DNA of 64,000 nt, from NCBI RefSeq assembly GCF_008932115.1, contig NZ_CP044543.1:4780501-4844500 (forward strand), given 5' to 3'. Within the stretch, counting starts at the first letter, position 1; the number at the start of each line of letters is the position of its first letter. The notes beneath the pieces were generated by a model. It worked only from the letters and a program-made list of their open reading frames with translations, was not told the DNA's origin and searched no databases. A program made the translations under genes and the position numbers. Positions 9,484 to 17,935 of this stretch are shown here, in pieces. The stretch is from Bradyrhizobium betae. Lineage in GTDB: Bacteria; Pseudomonadota; Alphaproteobacteria; Rhizobiales; Xanthobacteraceae.

Positions 9484-11445
9484 ATGGATCTTTTAGCTCA
9501 AGCCCAGATCAAGGGCGTTCAGTCCGAATTCGTCGATGCCCTCGGAAAGCTGCGGGTCACCGATCCCGTGGCCCTCAAATCCATCCTCGATGCCCTGCCG
9601 GAGAAGCGGGTTTATCACTTCGTCCAGGGGCCGGTGGTGGTGCGTGCCCTGAGGCATGCGCGCACCGAGCTGGCGGCCACCGGCGCGCCCCCGCTCAAAT
9701 GGACCATCACCGGCGACACAAAGGTGATCGCGCAAGGCGAGGCGCGCGAGCCCGTGATTGCCTGGCCCGCCGACCTGCCGCTCGGCTATCACCGGCTGAC
9801 CCTGACCGATGCCGAAGGCGTGACCGAGGAGGTGCCGATGATCGTGGCACCCGAGCGCGCTTTTGGCGGCGATTTCGACCGCGGCTGGCTGCTCGCCGTT
9901 CAGCTCTACAGCATCCGTTCGGATCGCAATTGGGGCATCGGCGATTTCACCGATCTGGCCGGTCTGGTCCGGCTCGCCAAGCAGCTCGGCGCCGACGGCG
10001 TCGGGCTCAATCCGCTGCATGTCCTGTTCGACAATCATCCGGCCGATTGCAGTCCCTATTCGCCGAACAGCCGGCTGTTCCTCAATCCGCTCTATATCGA
10101 CGTCGAGGCCATCCCTGAATTCTCGGCAGACCTCGTGCCTGATGCCGCAGCCACCGCCGCGCGGCTGCGCCAGGGCGATCGTGTCCCCTATGCCGACATG
10201 GCGGCGCTGAAATGGCGGGCCTTGCGCGCCGCCTTTGACGCTTTCGTGACAAAGGCGAGCGGAATCCGCCGCAATCAGTTCGACGCCTTCCGCGCCGACC
10301 GCGCGCCGCTATTGTCCCGCTTTGCCTGCTTCGAGGTGCTGCGGCATCGTTTCGTGGCGCCGTGGTGGGAATGGCCGGTGGAATGGCAGCAGCCGGACGA
10401 CGGCAAATGCGCGGAGCTGCGCGGTGGCCCCGACAAGCGCGAGGTCGAGTTCGTCGAATTCGTGCAGTGGACGGCCGACAGCCAATTGCAGGCGGCCAGG
10501 GAGCTTGCGAGCCAACTCGGTATGCGGGTCGGACTGTATCTCGACGTTGCCGTCGGCGTGCAATCCAACGGCTTCGATGCCTGGAACGAGCAGATCGCGA
10601 TCTCGCGCCATCTGGCGGTCGGCGCGCCGCCCGACGTGCTCAATACCGCCGGTCAGGATTGGGGGCTCGCCGGCTTCAATGCCGGCGGCCTGGAGGCCCA
10701 GTCCTTCGTGCCGTTTGCCGATATGCTGGCGGCCTCGATGCGCCATGCCGGCGCCATCCGGATTGACCACGTATTGGGGCTGAAGCGGCTTTACCTGGTG
10801 CCGCGCGGCTTCAAGCCCGACAACGGCGCCTATGTGCAGATGCCGTTCGAGGCGCTGCTGGCGGCCATCGCGCGCGAGAGCGTAGCGCACAAGTGCATCG
10901 TGATCGGCGAGGACCTTGGCACCGTGCCGGAAGGTTTCCGCGAGACCATGCAGGATTTCGGCATCTGGTCCTATCTCGTCATGATGTTCGAGCGCGACGA
11001 AGCCGGACATTTCCGCAACTCCGACTTCTACCGGCCCAACGCGCTGGTGACGCTGAACACGCACGACCTCTGCACCTATGCGGGCTGGCGCTCCTTCAGC
11101 GATCTCAAGGTCAAGCTCTCGCTCGGGCTCGATCCCGGCGAGAACGAGCAGGCGCGCTGGGATGCGCTCGGCATGCTCGACGAGATCCTGCGCCAGAACG
11201 GCATCACCGCCAACGACCTCTATTCGGTGCTCGCCTTCCTGTCGCGCACGCCGTCGCGGCTGCTCGCGGTATCGCTGGAGGATCTGCTCGGCGTGCTCGA
11301 CCAGCCCAACATTCCCGGCACGATCGACGAGCATCCGAACTGGCGCCAGCGCCTGCCCATCGCGCTCGACAAGATCGCCGCGAAGGTTGATCTCGCGGCT
11401 TTGAAGGCCGCGACGCGGGAACGTTCCCTCATCGGCGGGAGTTGA
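9484..11445 (+). CDS. malQ: 4-alpha-glucanotransferase MalQ (amylomaltase)
   Basis: GH77 enzyme of 653 aa that transfers glucan segments between maltodextrins and releases glucose, recycling short products of glycogen debranching. Catalytic residues are visible: Asp428 in IRIDHVLGL, Glu476 in VIGEDLGTV and the Asp of NTHDLCTYAGW. An N-terminal region of about 130 residues before the barrel resembles the extra module seen in many proteobacterial MalQ proteins. It is divergent from the glgE-like operon and is followed 30 bp later by a GH15 glucosidase on the same strand, probably one transcript. The ATG at 9484 has only a weak ribosome-binding site. Confidence 0.94.
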   Translation: MDLLAQAQIKGVQSEFVDALGKLRVTDPVALKSILDALPEKRVYHFVQGPVVVRALRHARTELAATGAPPLKWTITGDTKVIAQGEAREPVIAWPADLPLGYHRLTLTDAEGVTEEVPMIVAPERAFGGDFDRGWLLAVQLYSIRSDRNWGIGDFTDLAGLVRLAKQLGADGVGLNPLHVLFDNHPADCSPYSPNSRLFLNPLYIDVEAIPEFSADLVPDAAATAARLRQGDRVPYADMAALKWRALRAAFDAFVTKASGIRRNQFDAFRADRAPLLSRFACFEVLRHRFVAPWWEWPVEWQQPDDGKCAELRGGPDKREVEFVEFVQWTADSQLQAARELASQLGMRVGLYLDVAVGVQSNGFDAWNEQIAISRHLAVGAPPDVLNTAGQDWGLAGFNAGGLEAQSFVPFADMLAASMRHAGAIRIDHVLGLKRLYLVPRGFKPDNGAYVQMPFEALLAAIARESVAHKCIVIGEDLGTVPEGFRETMQDFGIWSYLVMMFERDEAGHFRNSDFYRPNALVTLNTHDLCTYAGWRSFSDLKVKLSLGLDPGENEQARWDALGMLDEILRQNGITANDLYSVLAFLSRTPSRLLAVSLEDLLGVLDQPNIPGTIDEHPNWRQRLPIALDKIAAKVDLAALKAATRERSLIGGS

Positions 11446-11475
11446 TCTGCCGGGATTTTTCAGGCTCGCAAGACA

Positions 11476-13275
11476 TTGTCTCAAAAGATCGAAGACTATG
11501 CACTGATCGGCGACTGCGAGACTGCGGCGCTGGTCGGTCGCAACGGCTCGATCGACTGGCTGTGCTGGCCTGCGTTCGATTCCGACGCCTGCTTTGCCGC
11601 GATCCTCGGCACGCAGGACAACGGCCGCTGGCTGATCGCGCCAGGCGAAGACATCACAGCGATTTCACGCCGCTATCTCGGCAACACCCTGATCCTCGAG
11701 ACGCGCTTTGAAACGAAGAGCGGCACCGTCGCGCTGATCGACTTCATGCCGCCGCGCGGCAAGGCCTCCGATATCGTCCGGCTGGTGCGCGGCGTCAGCG
11801 GCACGGTGAAGATGCGGATGGAGTTCGTCATTCGTTTCGGCTTCGGCGTCGACATTCCCTGGGTGCGGCGGATCGATCACTCGCTGCTGGCCATCTGCGG
11901 CCAGGACATGGCGGTGCTGCGCACGCCGGTCGAAATCCGCGGCGAGGACCTGACCACGGTCGCCGACTTCGAGGTGAAGGCGGGCGAGACCGTGCCGTTC
12001 GTGCTGACCTACGGCCCCTCGCATCTCGATCCGCCCCAGGCGATCGACCCCGAGATCGCGCTCCAGGAGACCGAGAAATTCTGGCAGAAATGGTGCAGCC
12101 GCTGCACGCGCGACGGCGAATATCACGATCTCATCCTGCGCTCGCTGATCACGCTGAAAGCCCTGACCTTTGCGCCGACCGGCGGCATCGTCGCCGCGCC
12201 GACCACCTCCCTGCCGGAAAAGCTCGGCGGGATGCGGAACTGGGATTACCGCTTCTGCTGGCTGCGCGATGCCACCTTCACGCTGCTGGCGCTGATGAAC
12301 TCGGGTTATACCGAGGAGGCCCTGGCCTGGCACAATTGGCTGCTGCGCGCGGCGGCCGGTGCGCCGGCGAACATGCAGATCATGTACGGCATCTGGGGCC
12401 AGCGGCGACTGCTGGAATGGGAGGCGAGCTGGCTCGACGGCTATGAGGGCGCGCAGCCGGTGCGCGTCGGCAATGCCGCGCATGCGCAGCTTCAGCTCGA
12501 CGTTTATGGCGAGCTGATCGACGCCTTCCACCAGTCACGCATGGCCAAGCTCAAGCTCGACGAAACGACCTGGGCGCTGGAATGCGCTGTGCTCGATCAT
12601 CTCGCCGAAGTCTGGGATCAGCCCGACCATGGCATCTGGGAGCGGCGCGGCCAGCCGCGGCACTATGTCTTCTCCAAGGTCATGACCTGGGTCGCGTTCG
12701 ATCGCGGCATCAAAAGCGCCGAAACCTTTGGCTTCAAGGCGCCGCTGCTGCACTGGCGCGCGCTGCGCGAGGCCATTCACCGCGACGTCTGCAACAAGGG
12801 ATTTGACGCGGAGGAGAATGCGTTCGTCGAAGCCTACGGCTGCAAGCTGCTCGACGCCAGCGTGCTGCTGCTGCCGGCCGTGGGCTTCCTGCCGGCGCAG
12901 GACCCGCGCATCCGCGGCACCATTGCCGCCGTCGAAAAGCACCTGATGCGCGACGGCTTTGTCTTGCGCCACGATCCGCGCGAAGTCTCCGAAGAGCAGC
13001 AGCCGATCGAGGGCGCGTTCCTCGCCTGCAGCCTGTGGCTCGCCGATGCCCACGTGCTGGCCGGCAATCTCGACAAGGCGCAAGTGTTGCTCGATCGCGT
13101 GGTCGGGATTGCAAACGATGTCGGGCTTTTGGCTGAGGAATATGATTCAGGCGCCCGGCGCCAGACCGGAAATTTCCCGCAGGCCCTGACCCATATCGCG
13201 CTGATCAACACCTCGCATAATCTGTCGGCGGCAAGGCAGGAGTGCGATAAGCCGGCCGTGCAGCGGTCGAAGTAG
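11476..13275 (+). CDS. GH15 family glucosidase (glucoamylase- or trehalase-type)
   Basis: 599 aa from a TTG start. The N-terminal super-sandwich region opens with IEDYALIGDCETAALVGRNG, the usual start of this subgroup, followed by the (alpha/alpha)6 barrel. The hallmark NWDYRFCWLRDA begins at residue 255, just after the general-acid region (TTSLPEKLGG), and the catalytic base pair is Glu554-Glu555 in GLLAEEYD. There is no signal peptide, so it acts in the cytoplasm. GH15 enzymes of this type include glucan 1,4-alpha-glucosidases and the mycobacterial-type trehalase; sequence alone does not decide. Beside malQ and treS, either maltodextrin trimming to glucose or trehalose hydrolysis makes sense. 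It converges on the HAD gene with 4 bp between the stop codons. Confidence 0.88.
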   Translation: MSQKIEDYALIGDCETAALVGRNGSIDWLCWPAFDSDACFAAILGTQDNGRWLIAPGEDITAISRRYLGNTLILETRFETKSGTVALIDFMPPRGKASDIVRLVRGVSGTVKMRMEFVIRFGFGVDIPWVRRIDHSLLAICGQDMAVLRTPVEIRGEDLTTVADFEVKAGETVPFVLTYGPSHLDPPQAIDPEIALQETEKFWQKWCSRCTRDGEYHDLILRSLITLKALTFAPTGGIVAAPTTSLPEKLGGMRNWDYRFCWLRDATFTLLALMNSGYTEEALAWHNWLLRAAAGAPANMQIMYGIWGQRRLLEWEASWLDGYEGAQPVRVGNAAHAQLQLDVYGELIDAFHQSRMAKLKLDETTWALECAVLDHLAEVWDQPDHGIWERRGQPRHYVFSKVMTWVAFDRGIKSAETFGFKAPLLHWRALREAIHRDVCNKGFDAEENAFVEAYGCKLLDASVLLLPAVGFLPAQDPRIRGTIAAVEKHLMRDGFVLRHDPREVSEEQQPIEGAFLACSLWLADAHVLAGNLDKAQVLLDRVVGIANDVGLLAEEYDSGARRQTGNFPQALTHIALINTSHNLSAARQECDKPAVQRSK

Positions 13276-13279
13276 TGAC

Positions 13280-14092
13280 TCAACCAGCCCCATTCCGCTT
13301 CAAGATCATCTCCATCGCCTCGGCAAAACCATCCTGCTCATTGCTCGCCGTGACATGCGTCGCCTGGTCCTTGACGCTGTCGGTGGCGTTGCCCATGGCG
13401 ATCGAGGTGCCGCTGACGCGGAACATCGCGAGGTCGTTCTGCATGTCGCCGATGGTGGCGACCGCATCGGTCGCAATCCCCAGGCGCCTGGCCATCGCCT
13501 CGACGAAGGTGCCCTTGTCGAAGCCGGGCGGGGTGATGTCGAGATAATAGGTCTGCGAGCGCACTGCGGTGGCCCCGCTGCCGAGCGCCTCCTGCATCGT
13601 CTTTTCGCACGCCTCGAGCCCGGCGGCATCGGCGCTGGCGCCGACGATCTTGCAGGCGCTGGCGAGGTACGGCGAGAAATCCGTTACGGTGGTCGGCTCG
13701 GACCGGATCGTGTGCTGCTCATGGGGGACGTATTTGCCGCTGGCGTTGTCGATCAGCCATTTGTCGGTGGTGAAGAGCCAGATGTCGGCGCCGAATTCGC
13801 GCAGGATCTGCAGGGACCGCTCGGCCGCGCCGGCGGGAATCAGATGCTGCTCGACCGGCTTCATCTCGGGATCGACGATCGAGGAGCCGTTGAACGGGCC
13901 GACCGGCAGCCACAGCGCCAGCGGCTCGATCAGGAAGCGCATGCCGATGGCGGGGCGGCTGGAGGTGATGGTGAAGCCGATGCCGGCCTGATGCAGCCGC
14001 TGCACCGCGCCCTTCGCGCGGTCGGTCAGAATCTTGTCCTTGGTCAGCAGCGTGCCGTCGACATCGGAGACGACCAGCGAGATTTTCGTCAT
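13280..14092 (-). CDS. Cof-type HAD-IIB sugar-phosphatase-like hydrolase
   Basis: 270 aa cytoplasmic HAD hydrolase of the Cof/YidA group, which dephosphorylates sugar phosphates and similar small molecules. Motif I is SDVDGTLL (residues 9-16), motif II is the Ser in TITSSRP, the motif III Lys lies in PPGFDKGT, and motif IV is ATIGDMQNDLAMF. The HAD-IIB cap lies between motifs II and III. It is the last gene of the tal-pgi/gnd/zwf/pgl/gntK run, 26 bp after gntK, so a role in clearing a pentose-phosphate-pathway phosphate such as phosphogluconate is plausible but inferred. Trehalose-6-phosphatase and mannosyl-3-phosphoglycerate phosphatase share the fold; no specific signature for either was recognised. 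Confidence 0.85.
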   Translation of the reverse strand: MTKISLVVSDVDGTLLTKDKILTDRAKGAVQRLHQAGIGFTITSSRPAIGMRFLIEPLALWLPVGPFNGSSIVDPEMKPVEQHLIPAGAAERSLQILREFGADIWLFTTDKWLIDNASGKYVPHEQHTIRSEPTTVTDFSPYLASACKIVGASADAAGLEACEKTMQEALGSGATAVRSQTYYLDITPPGFDKGTFVEAMARRLGIATDAVATIGDMQNDLAMFRVSGTSIAMGNATDSVKDQATHVTASNEQDGFAEAMEMILKRNGAG

Positions 14093-14118
14093 GGCAGGAC
14101 CTTCCGGGTTTCTCGGTC

Positions 14119-14649
14119 TCAGCGTTTCGCCCCGCTCAGATTCAATTGCCGGACCACGCCGTCCACGATCGCCTCGACGGATTCGTCGATCGAGACGGTG
14201 ATGACGTGCTCGCTCGCTTCCGGCGGCTCCAACGTGTCGAACTGGCTGGTCAGCAGCCCGGTCGGCATGAAATGGCCCTTGCGGTGCGCAAGCCGTTCGG
14301 CAATCAGCTCCTTGGTGCCCTTCAGGAAGACGAAGCGGACGTCGTCGCGTCCGCGCAGCAGCACGTCACGATAGGTGTGTTTCAGTGCCGAGCAGGCGAT
14401 GATGATTTGCTCGCCTCTGTCGCAGACCCGTGCGATCTCGTCGGCGATGGCGTTGAGCCACGGCCAGCGGTCCTCGTCGGTCAGCGGATGGCCGGCCCGC
14501 ATCTTCTCGACATTGCTGGCGGGGTGAAAGCTGTCGCCGTCCTCGAACCGCCAGCCGAGGCGTTTGCCGAGCAATTCCGCCACCGTGCTCTTGCCCGAAC
14601 CCGACACGCCCATCACGATCAATGCACAAGGTGCTTTAACGCCCGCCAC
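14119..14649 (-). CDS. gntK: Gluconokinase
   Basis: ATP-dependent kinase that phosphorylates gluconate to 6-phosphogluconate, feeding the product of Zwf/Pgl or the substrate of Gnd. 176 aa from GTG 14649, chosen because GGAGGGA lies about 5 bases upstream and the gene then overlaps pgl by 14 bp; the longer ATG reading adds Arg-rich shadow sequence. The P-loop GVSGSGKST is near residue 14-22, followed by the family motif FEDGDSFHPASNVEKM and a D-RWPWL stretch. Length matches the usual 165-180 aa. No gluconate transporter is adjacent. Confidence 0.93.
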   Translation of the reverse strand: MAGVKAPCALIVMGVSGSGKSTVAELLGKRLGWRFEDGDSFHPASNVEKMRAGHPLTDEDRWPWLNAIADEIARVCDRGEQIIIACSALKHTYRDVLLRGRDDVRFVFLKGTKELIAERLAHRKGHFMPTGLLTSQFDTLEPPEASEHVITVSIDESVEAIVDGVVRQLNLSGAKR

Positions 14650-15385
14650 GAATTCCCTCCGGTAGCGCGGCCTGGTCGACCAGCCAGACGGTCTCGCCAT
14701 TCGAGCGCGCGCGTAAGGCCGGCAACCTCTCGCCATTGAGCAGGCGCGTCAAGATCGGCTGCTTGTCGTGCCCGGCAATCTCGAACAGCATTTCACGGCA
14801 GGACGCCAAGGCGGGCAGGGTGAGCGAGACCCGCGGCACGAACGGCGCGACATTGGCCTTGGGGACGCCGACGACCCAGCGTTCGGTCTCCTCGATTTCG
14901 GGGAAGCCGGGAAACAGCGAGGCGGTGTGGCCGTCCGGGCCGGCACCCATCAAAACCAGGTCGAACAGCGGGCGTGCCGGATCGAGGCTGTCAGCGCCAT
15001 AGAAGGCTTGCAGCTCGCGCGCATAGGCTTGCGCGCTTTGATCCGGATTTTCAGCCGTGGTTGGAATCGGGTGGATATGGCCGGGCGGCGCGCTGCGATC
15101 GAGAAAGATCGCGCGGGCGACCGCCATGTTGTTGAGGGGATCGCTCGAAGGCACGAAGCGCTCGTCGCCGATGAACCAGTGTACGCGCTCCCAAGGAATC
15201 CTGTCGCGCCAAGCGTCGCTGCCGAGCATCTGATAGAGCTTCTTCGGGCTGGAGCCGCCGGTGAGGCAGATCGCGATGCGTCCGGGATTGGCCGATATCC
15301 GCGCCATCACCCGTTCGGCCGCGGCCTGCGCCAGCGCCTCGGCGTCGGCCGCGACGGTCAGCATCGGCTGGCCGGCCGATGCCAT
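14636..15385 (-). CDS. pgl: 6-phosphogluconolactonase
   Basis: Hydrolyses 6-phosphoglucono-delta-lactone, the product of Zwf, to 6-phosphogluconate. 249 aa from ATG 15385, which overlaps the zwf stop as ATGA; a GTG further upstream would run inside zwf. Motifs of the DevB/SOL family are present: LTGGSSPKKLY, FIGDERFVPSSDPLNN and GAGPDGHTASLFPG with the catalytic His. Overlap on both sides (zwf and gntK) shows tight translational coupling. Confidence 0.95.
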   Translation of the reverse strand: MASAGQPMLTVAADAEALAQAAAERVMARISANPGRIAICLTGGSSPKKLYQMLGSDAWRDRIPWERVHWFIGDERFVPSSDPLNNMAVARAIFLDRSAPPGHIHPIPTTAENPDQSAQAYARELQAFYGADSLDPARPLFDLVLMGAGPDGHTASLFPGFPEIEETERWVVGVPKANVAPFVPRVSLTLPALASCREMLFEIAGHDKQPILTRLLNGERLPALRARSNGETVWLVDQAALPEGIRGGR

Positions 15386-16896
15386 CACGAAAATTTCCGC
15401 CAGCTTCGCCCGTCGCGCCGCAGCAACTCGTCGGCGCATTTCGGGCCGTCGCTGCCGGCTTCATAGGTCTCGATGCCGTTGGTTCCTTCGCTCTTCCAGG
15501 CGTCCAGGAACGGCTGCACCGCCTGCCATCCGGCCTCGACGCCGTCGGCGCGCTGGAACAGGATGTTGTCGCCGATCATGCAGTCGTAGATCAGCGTCTC
15601 GTAGCCGGTCGAGGGATCTGCCCGGAAGTAATCGCCGTAGCGGAATTTCATCTCGACGCCGTCGATGGTGATGCTCGGTCCCGGAATCTTGGCGTTGAAT
15701 TGCAACTCGATGGTCTCGGTCGGCGCGATGCCGATAGTCAGGAAGTTCTGCGACAGGTGGTCGATGTCCGTCCCTGAGAACATCGACAGCGGCGCCTGCT
15801 TGAACTTGATTGCGACTTCAGTGCGCTTGTGGCCGAGCGCCTTGCCGGTGCGCAAGTAAAACGGCACGCCGGCCCAGCGCCAATTATCGATCATCAGCTT
15901 CAGCGCGACAAAGGTCTCGGTGGTGCTACCGGGCTTGACCTCCTCGGTCTTGCGATAGTCCGGGATGTCGTCGTCGCCGATCTGGCCGGCGAGATATTGC
16001 GCGCGCACGGAATTTCTCAGCGCTTCTTCCCGGCTGGGCTGCTGGATCGCCGAGAGCACATCGGCCTTTTCGGAACGGACGGAGTGCGCGTCGAAACGGG
16101 TCGGCGGCTCCATCGCGACCAGCGACATCAGCTGGAACAGATGGTTCGGCACCATGTCGCGCAGCGCGCCGGTGGCGTCGTAGAAGCCGCCGCGATGGCC
16201 GACGCCAAGCTTCTCCTCGACGGTGATCTGGATGTGGTCGATATGGTTGCGATTCCAGATCGGCTCGAACATGCCGTTGGCAAAGCGCAGCACCAGGATG
16301 TTCTGCACCGTCTCCTTGCCGAGATAGTGATCGATCCGGTAGATCTGGTGCTCGGTCATGATGTTCAGAAGCTCGGCGTTCAGCGCCCGCGCCGAGGCGA
16401 GGTCGGTGCCGAACGGCTTCTCGATCACCAGCCGCCGCCAGGCTCCGTTCTCCTTCATCAGGCCGGTGCGGCCGAGCTCGCGCGCGGTCGGCGCGAACGC
16501 GGCCGGCGGCGTTGCGAGATAATACAGCCGGTTGCCCCCCGTACCCTGCGAGCATTCCAGCGTATCGAGATGCTCGCGCAGGCGGTCGAAGGACGGCGGG
16601 TCCTTCGGGTCGGCCTCGACGAAGGTCACGCATTGCAGCAGCTGCTTGGCGACGACATCGTCAACCGGCCTCGTTGCGAACTCGCGCAGGCCCTTCATCA
16701 GGCTGTCGCGCAACTCGTCGTCCGACTGGCCCTTGCGGGCCACGCCGACGACGCAGAATCTTTCCGGCAGCAGGTCTTCTGCGGCGAGGTTGTACAACGA
16801 AGGCATCACGAGGCGGTGAGTGAGATCACCGGTGACACCGAAAATGACGAAGGCGCAATTTTCCGGCTTGGGCTTGGGCTGCGGGTCTTTTGTCAC
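15385..16896 (-). CDS. zwf: Glucose-6-phosphate 1-dehydrogenase
   Basis: NADP-dependent oxidation of glucose-6-phosphate, the entry step of the oxidative pentose-phosphate and Entner-Doudoroff pathways. 503 aa, a normal length, from GTG 16896. The Rossmann motif FGVTGDLTHRLVMPSLYNL is near residue 19 and the active-site signature RIDHYLGKETVQN is near the middle. The gnd stop lies 27 bp upstream and pgl overlaps by 4 bp. Alphaproteobacteria often carry several zwf copies; this one belongs to the complete pathway operon. Confidence 0.97.
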   Translation of the reverse strand: MTKDPQPKPKPENCAFVIFGVTGDLTHRLVMPSLYNLAAEDLLPERFCVVGVARKGQSDDELRDSLMKGLREFATRPVDDVVAKQLLQCVTFVEADPKDPPSFDRLREHLDTLECSQGTGGNRLYYLATPPAAFAPTARELGRTGLMKENGAWRRLVIEKPFGTDLASARALNAELLNIMTEHQIYRIDHYLGKETVQNILVLRFANGMFEPIWNRNHIDHIQITVEEKLGVGHRGGFYDATGALRDMVPNHLFQLMSLVAMEPPTRFDAHSVRSEKADVLSAIQQPSREEALRNSVRAQYLAGQIGDDDIPDYRKTEEVKPGSTTETFVALKLMIDNWRWAGVPFYLRTGKALGHKRTEVAIKFKQAPLSMFSGTDIDHLSQNFLTIGIAPTETIELQFNAKIPGPSITIDGVEMKFRYGDYFRADPSTGYETLIYDCMIGDNILFQRADGVEAGWQAVQPFLDAWKSEGTNGIETYEAGSDGPKCADELLRRDGRSWRKFS

Positions 16897-16923
16897 GAAC
16901 GATTGGCCTTCGCTTTGTTACGC

Positions 16924-17922
16924 TTATTTGGGTTTCGAAGCGCCCGGCGGCTTCGGCTCCTTGTGGCCGCCGAAGCCCGCACGCATCGCGGAGAGAATCT
17001 TTTCGGCGAAGGTGTGTTCCCGGCGGGAACGGAAACGTGTGTAGAGCGCCGCGGTCAGCACTTCCGCCGGCACGGCCTCGTCGATCGCCGCATTCACGGT
17101 CCAGCGTCCCTCGCCGGAATCCTCGACGAAGCCGGAATATTCCGAAAGCTGTGGGCTGTCGGCAAGCGCGTTCGAGGTGAGGTCGAGCAGCCATGACGGG
17201 ATCACGCTGCCGCGCCGCCACACCTCGGCGATATCGGCAAGGTCGAAATCATAGCGATGATCCGCCGGCAAGGCCTCGATGTTGGCGTTCTTGAGGATGT
17301 CGAAGCCTTCGGCATAGGCCTGCATCAGGCCGTATTCGATGCCGTTGTGGATCATCTTGACGAAGTGGCCGGCGCCCACCGGGCCGGCGTGGATGTAGCC
17401 CTGCTCGATGCGGGGATCGCGTCCATCGCGTCCCTCGGTGCGCGGAATGTCGCCGGCGCCGGGCGCGAGCGCGGCGAAGATCGGATCGAGCCGGTCCACC
17501 ACCTGCTTCTCGCCGCCGATCATCATGCAATAGCCGCGGTCGAGACCCCAGACGCCGCCTGACGTGCCGACGTCGACATAGTGGATGCCGCGCGCCTTCA
17601 GTGCCTTGCCGCGGCGGACGTCGTCCTGCCAGAAGGTGTTGCCGCCGTCGATGATGACGTCGCCGTCCTGCATCACGCCTGCGATCGTGTCGATCGTGGT
17701 CTCGGTGATGTGGCCCGCAGGCAGCATCACCCAGGCCGTGCGCGGCCGCTCCAGCTTTGAAATGAACTCTTCCAGAGTCGCCGAGCCCACCGCGCCGTCC
17801 GCGGCAAGGCCGGCGACGGCCTTGGCGTCCTTGTCGTAGACCACGGTCGAATGGCCGTGGCGCATCAGCCGGCGAACGATGTTGCCGCCCATCCGGCCGA
17901 GGCCGATCATGCCGAGTTGCAT
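16924..17922 (-). CDS. gnd: 6-phosphogluconate dehydrogenase, decarboxylating (short form)
   Basis: Oxidative decarboxylation of 6-phosphogluconate to ribulose-5-phosphate. At 332 aa this is the short GndA/YqeC-type enzyme rather than the 470-aa form; short forms often prefer NAD, but specificity was not determined here. It shows the nucleotide-binding GLGRMG at residues 7-12, the [16 protein letters not shown] loop, and the catalytic [15 protein letters not shown]. It lies 13 bp after tal-pgi and 27 bp before zwf, with ATG 17922 as the only good start. Confidence 0.95.
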   Translation of the reverse strand: MQLGMIGLGRMGGNIVRRLMRHGHSTVVYDKDAKAVAGLAADGAVGSATLEEFISKLERPRTAWVMLPAGHITETTIDTIAGVMQDGDVIIDGGNTFWQDDVRRGKALKARGIHYVDVGTSGGVWGLDRGYCMMIGGEKQVVDRLDPIFAALAPGAGDIPRTEGRDGRDPRIEQGYIHAGPVGAGHFVKMIHNGIEYGLMQAYAEGFDILKNANIEALPADHRYDFDLADIAEVWRRGSVIPSWLLDLTSNALADSPQLSEYSGFVEDSGEGRWTVNAAIDEAVPAEVLTAALYTRFRSRREHTFAEKILSAMRAGFGGHKEPKPPGASKPK

Positions 17923-17935
17923 TTGAGAGATTCCC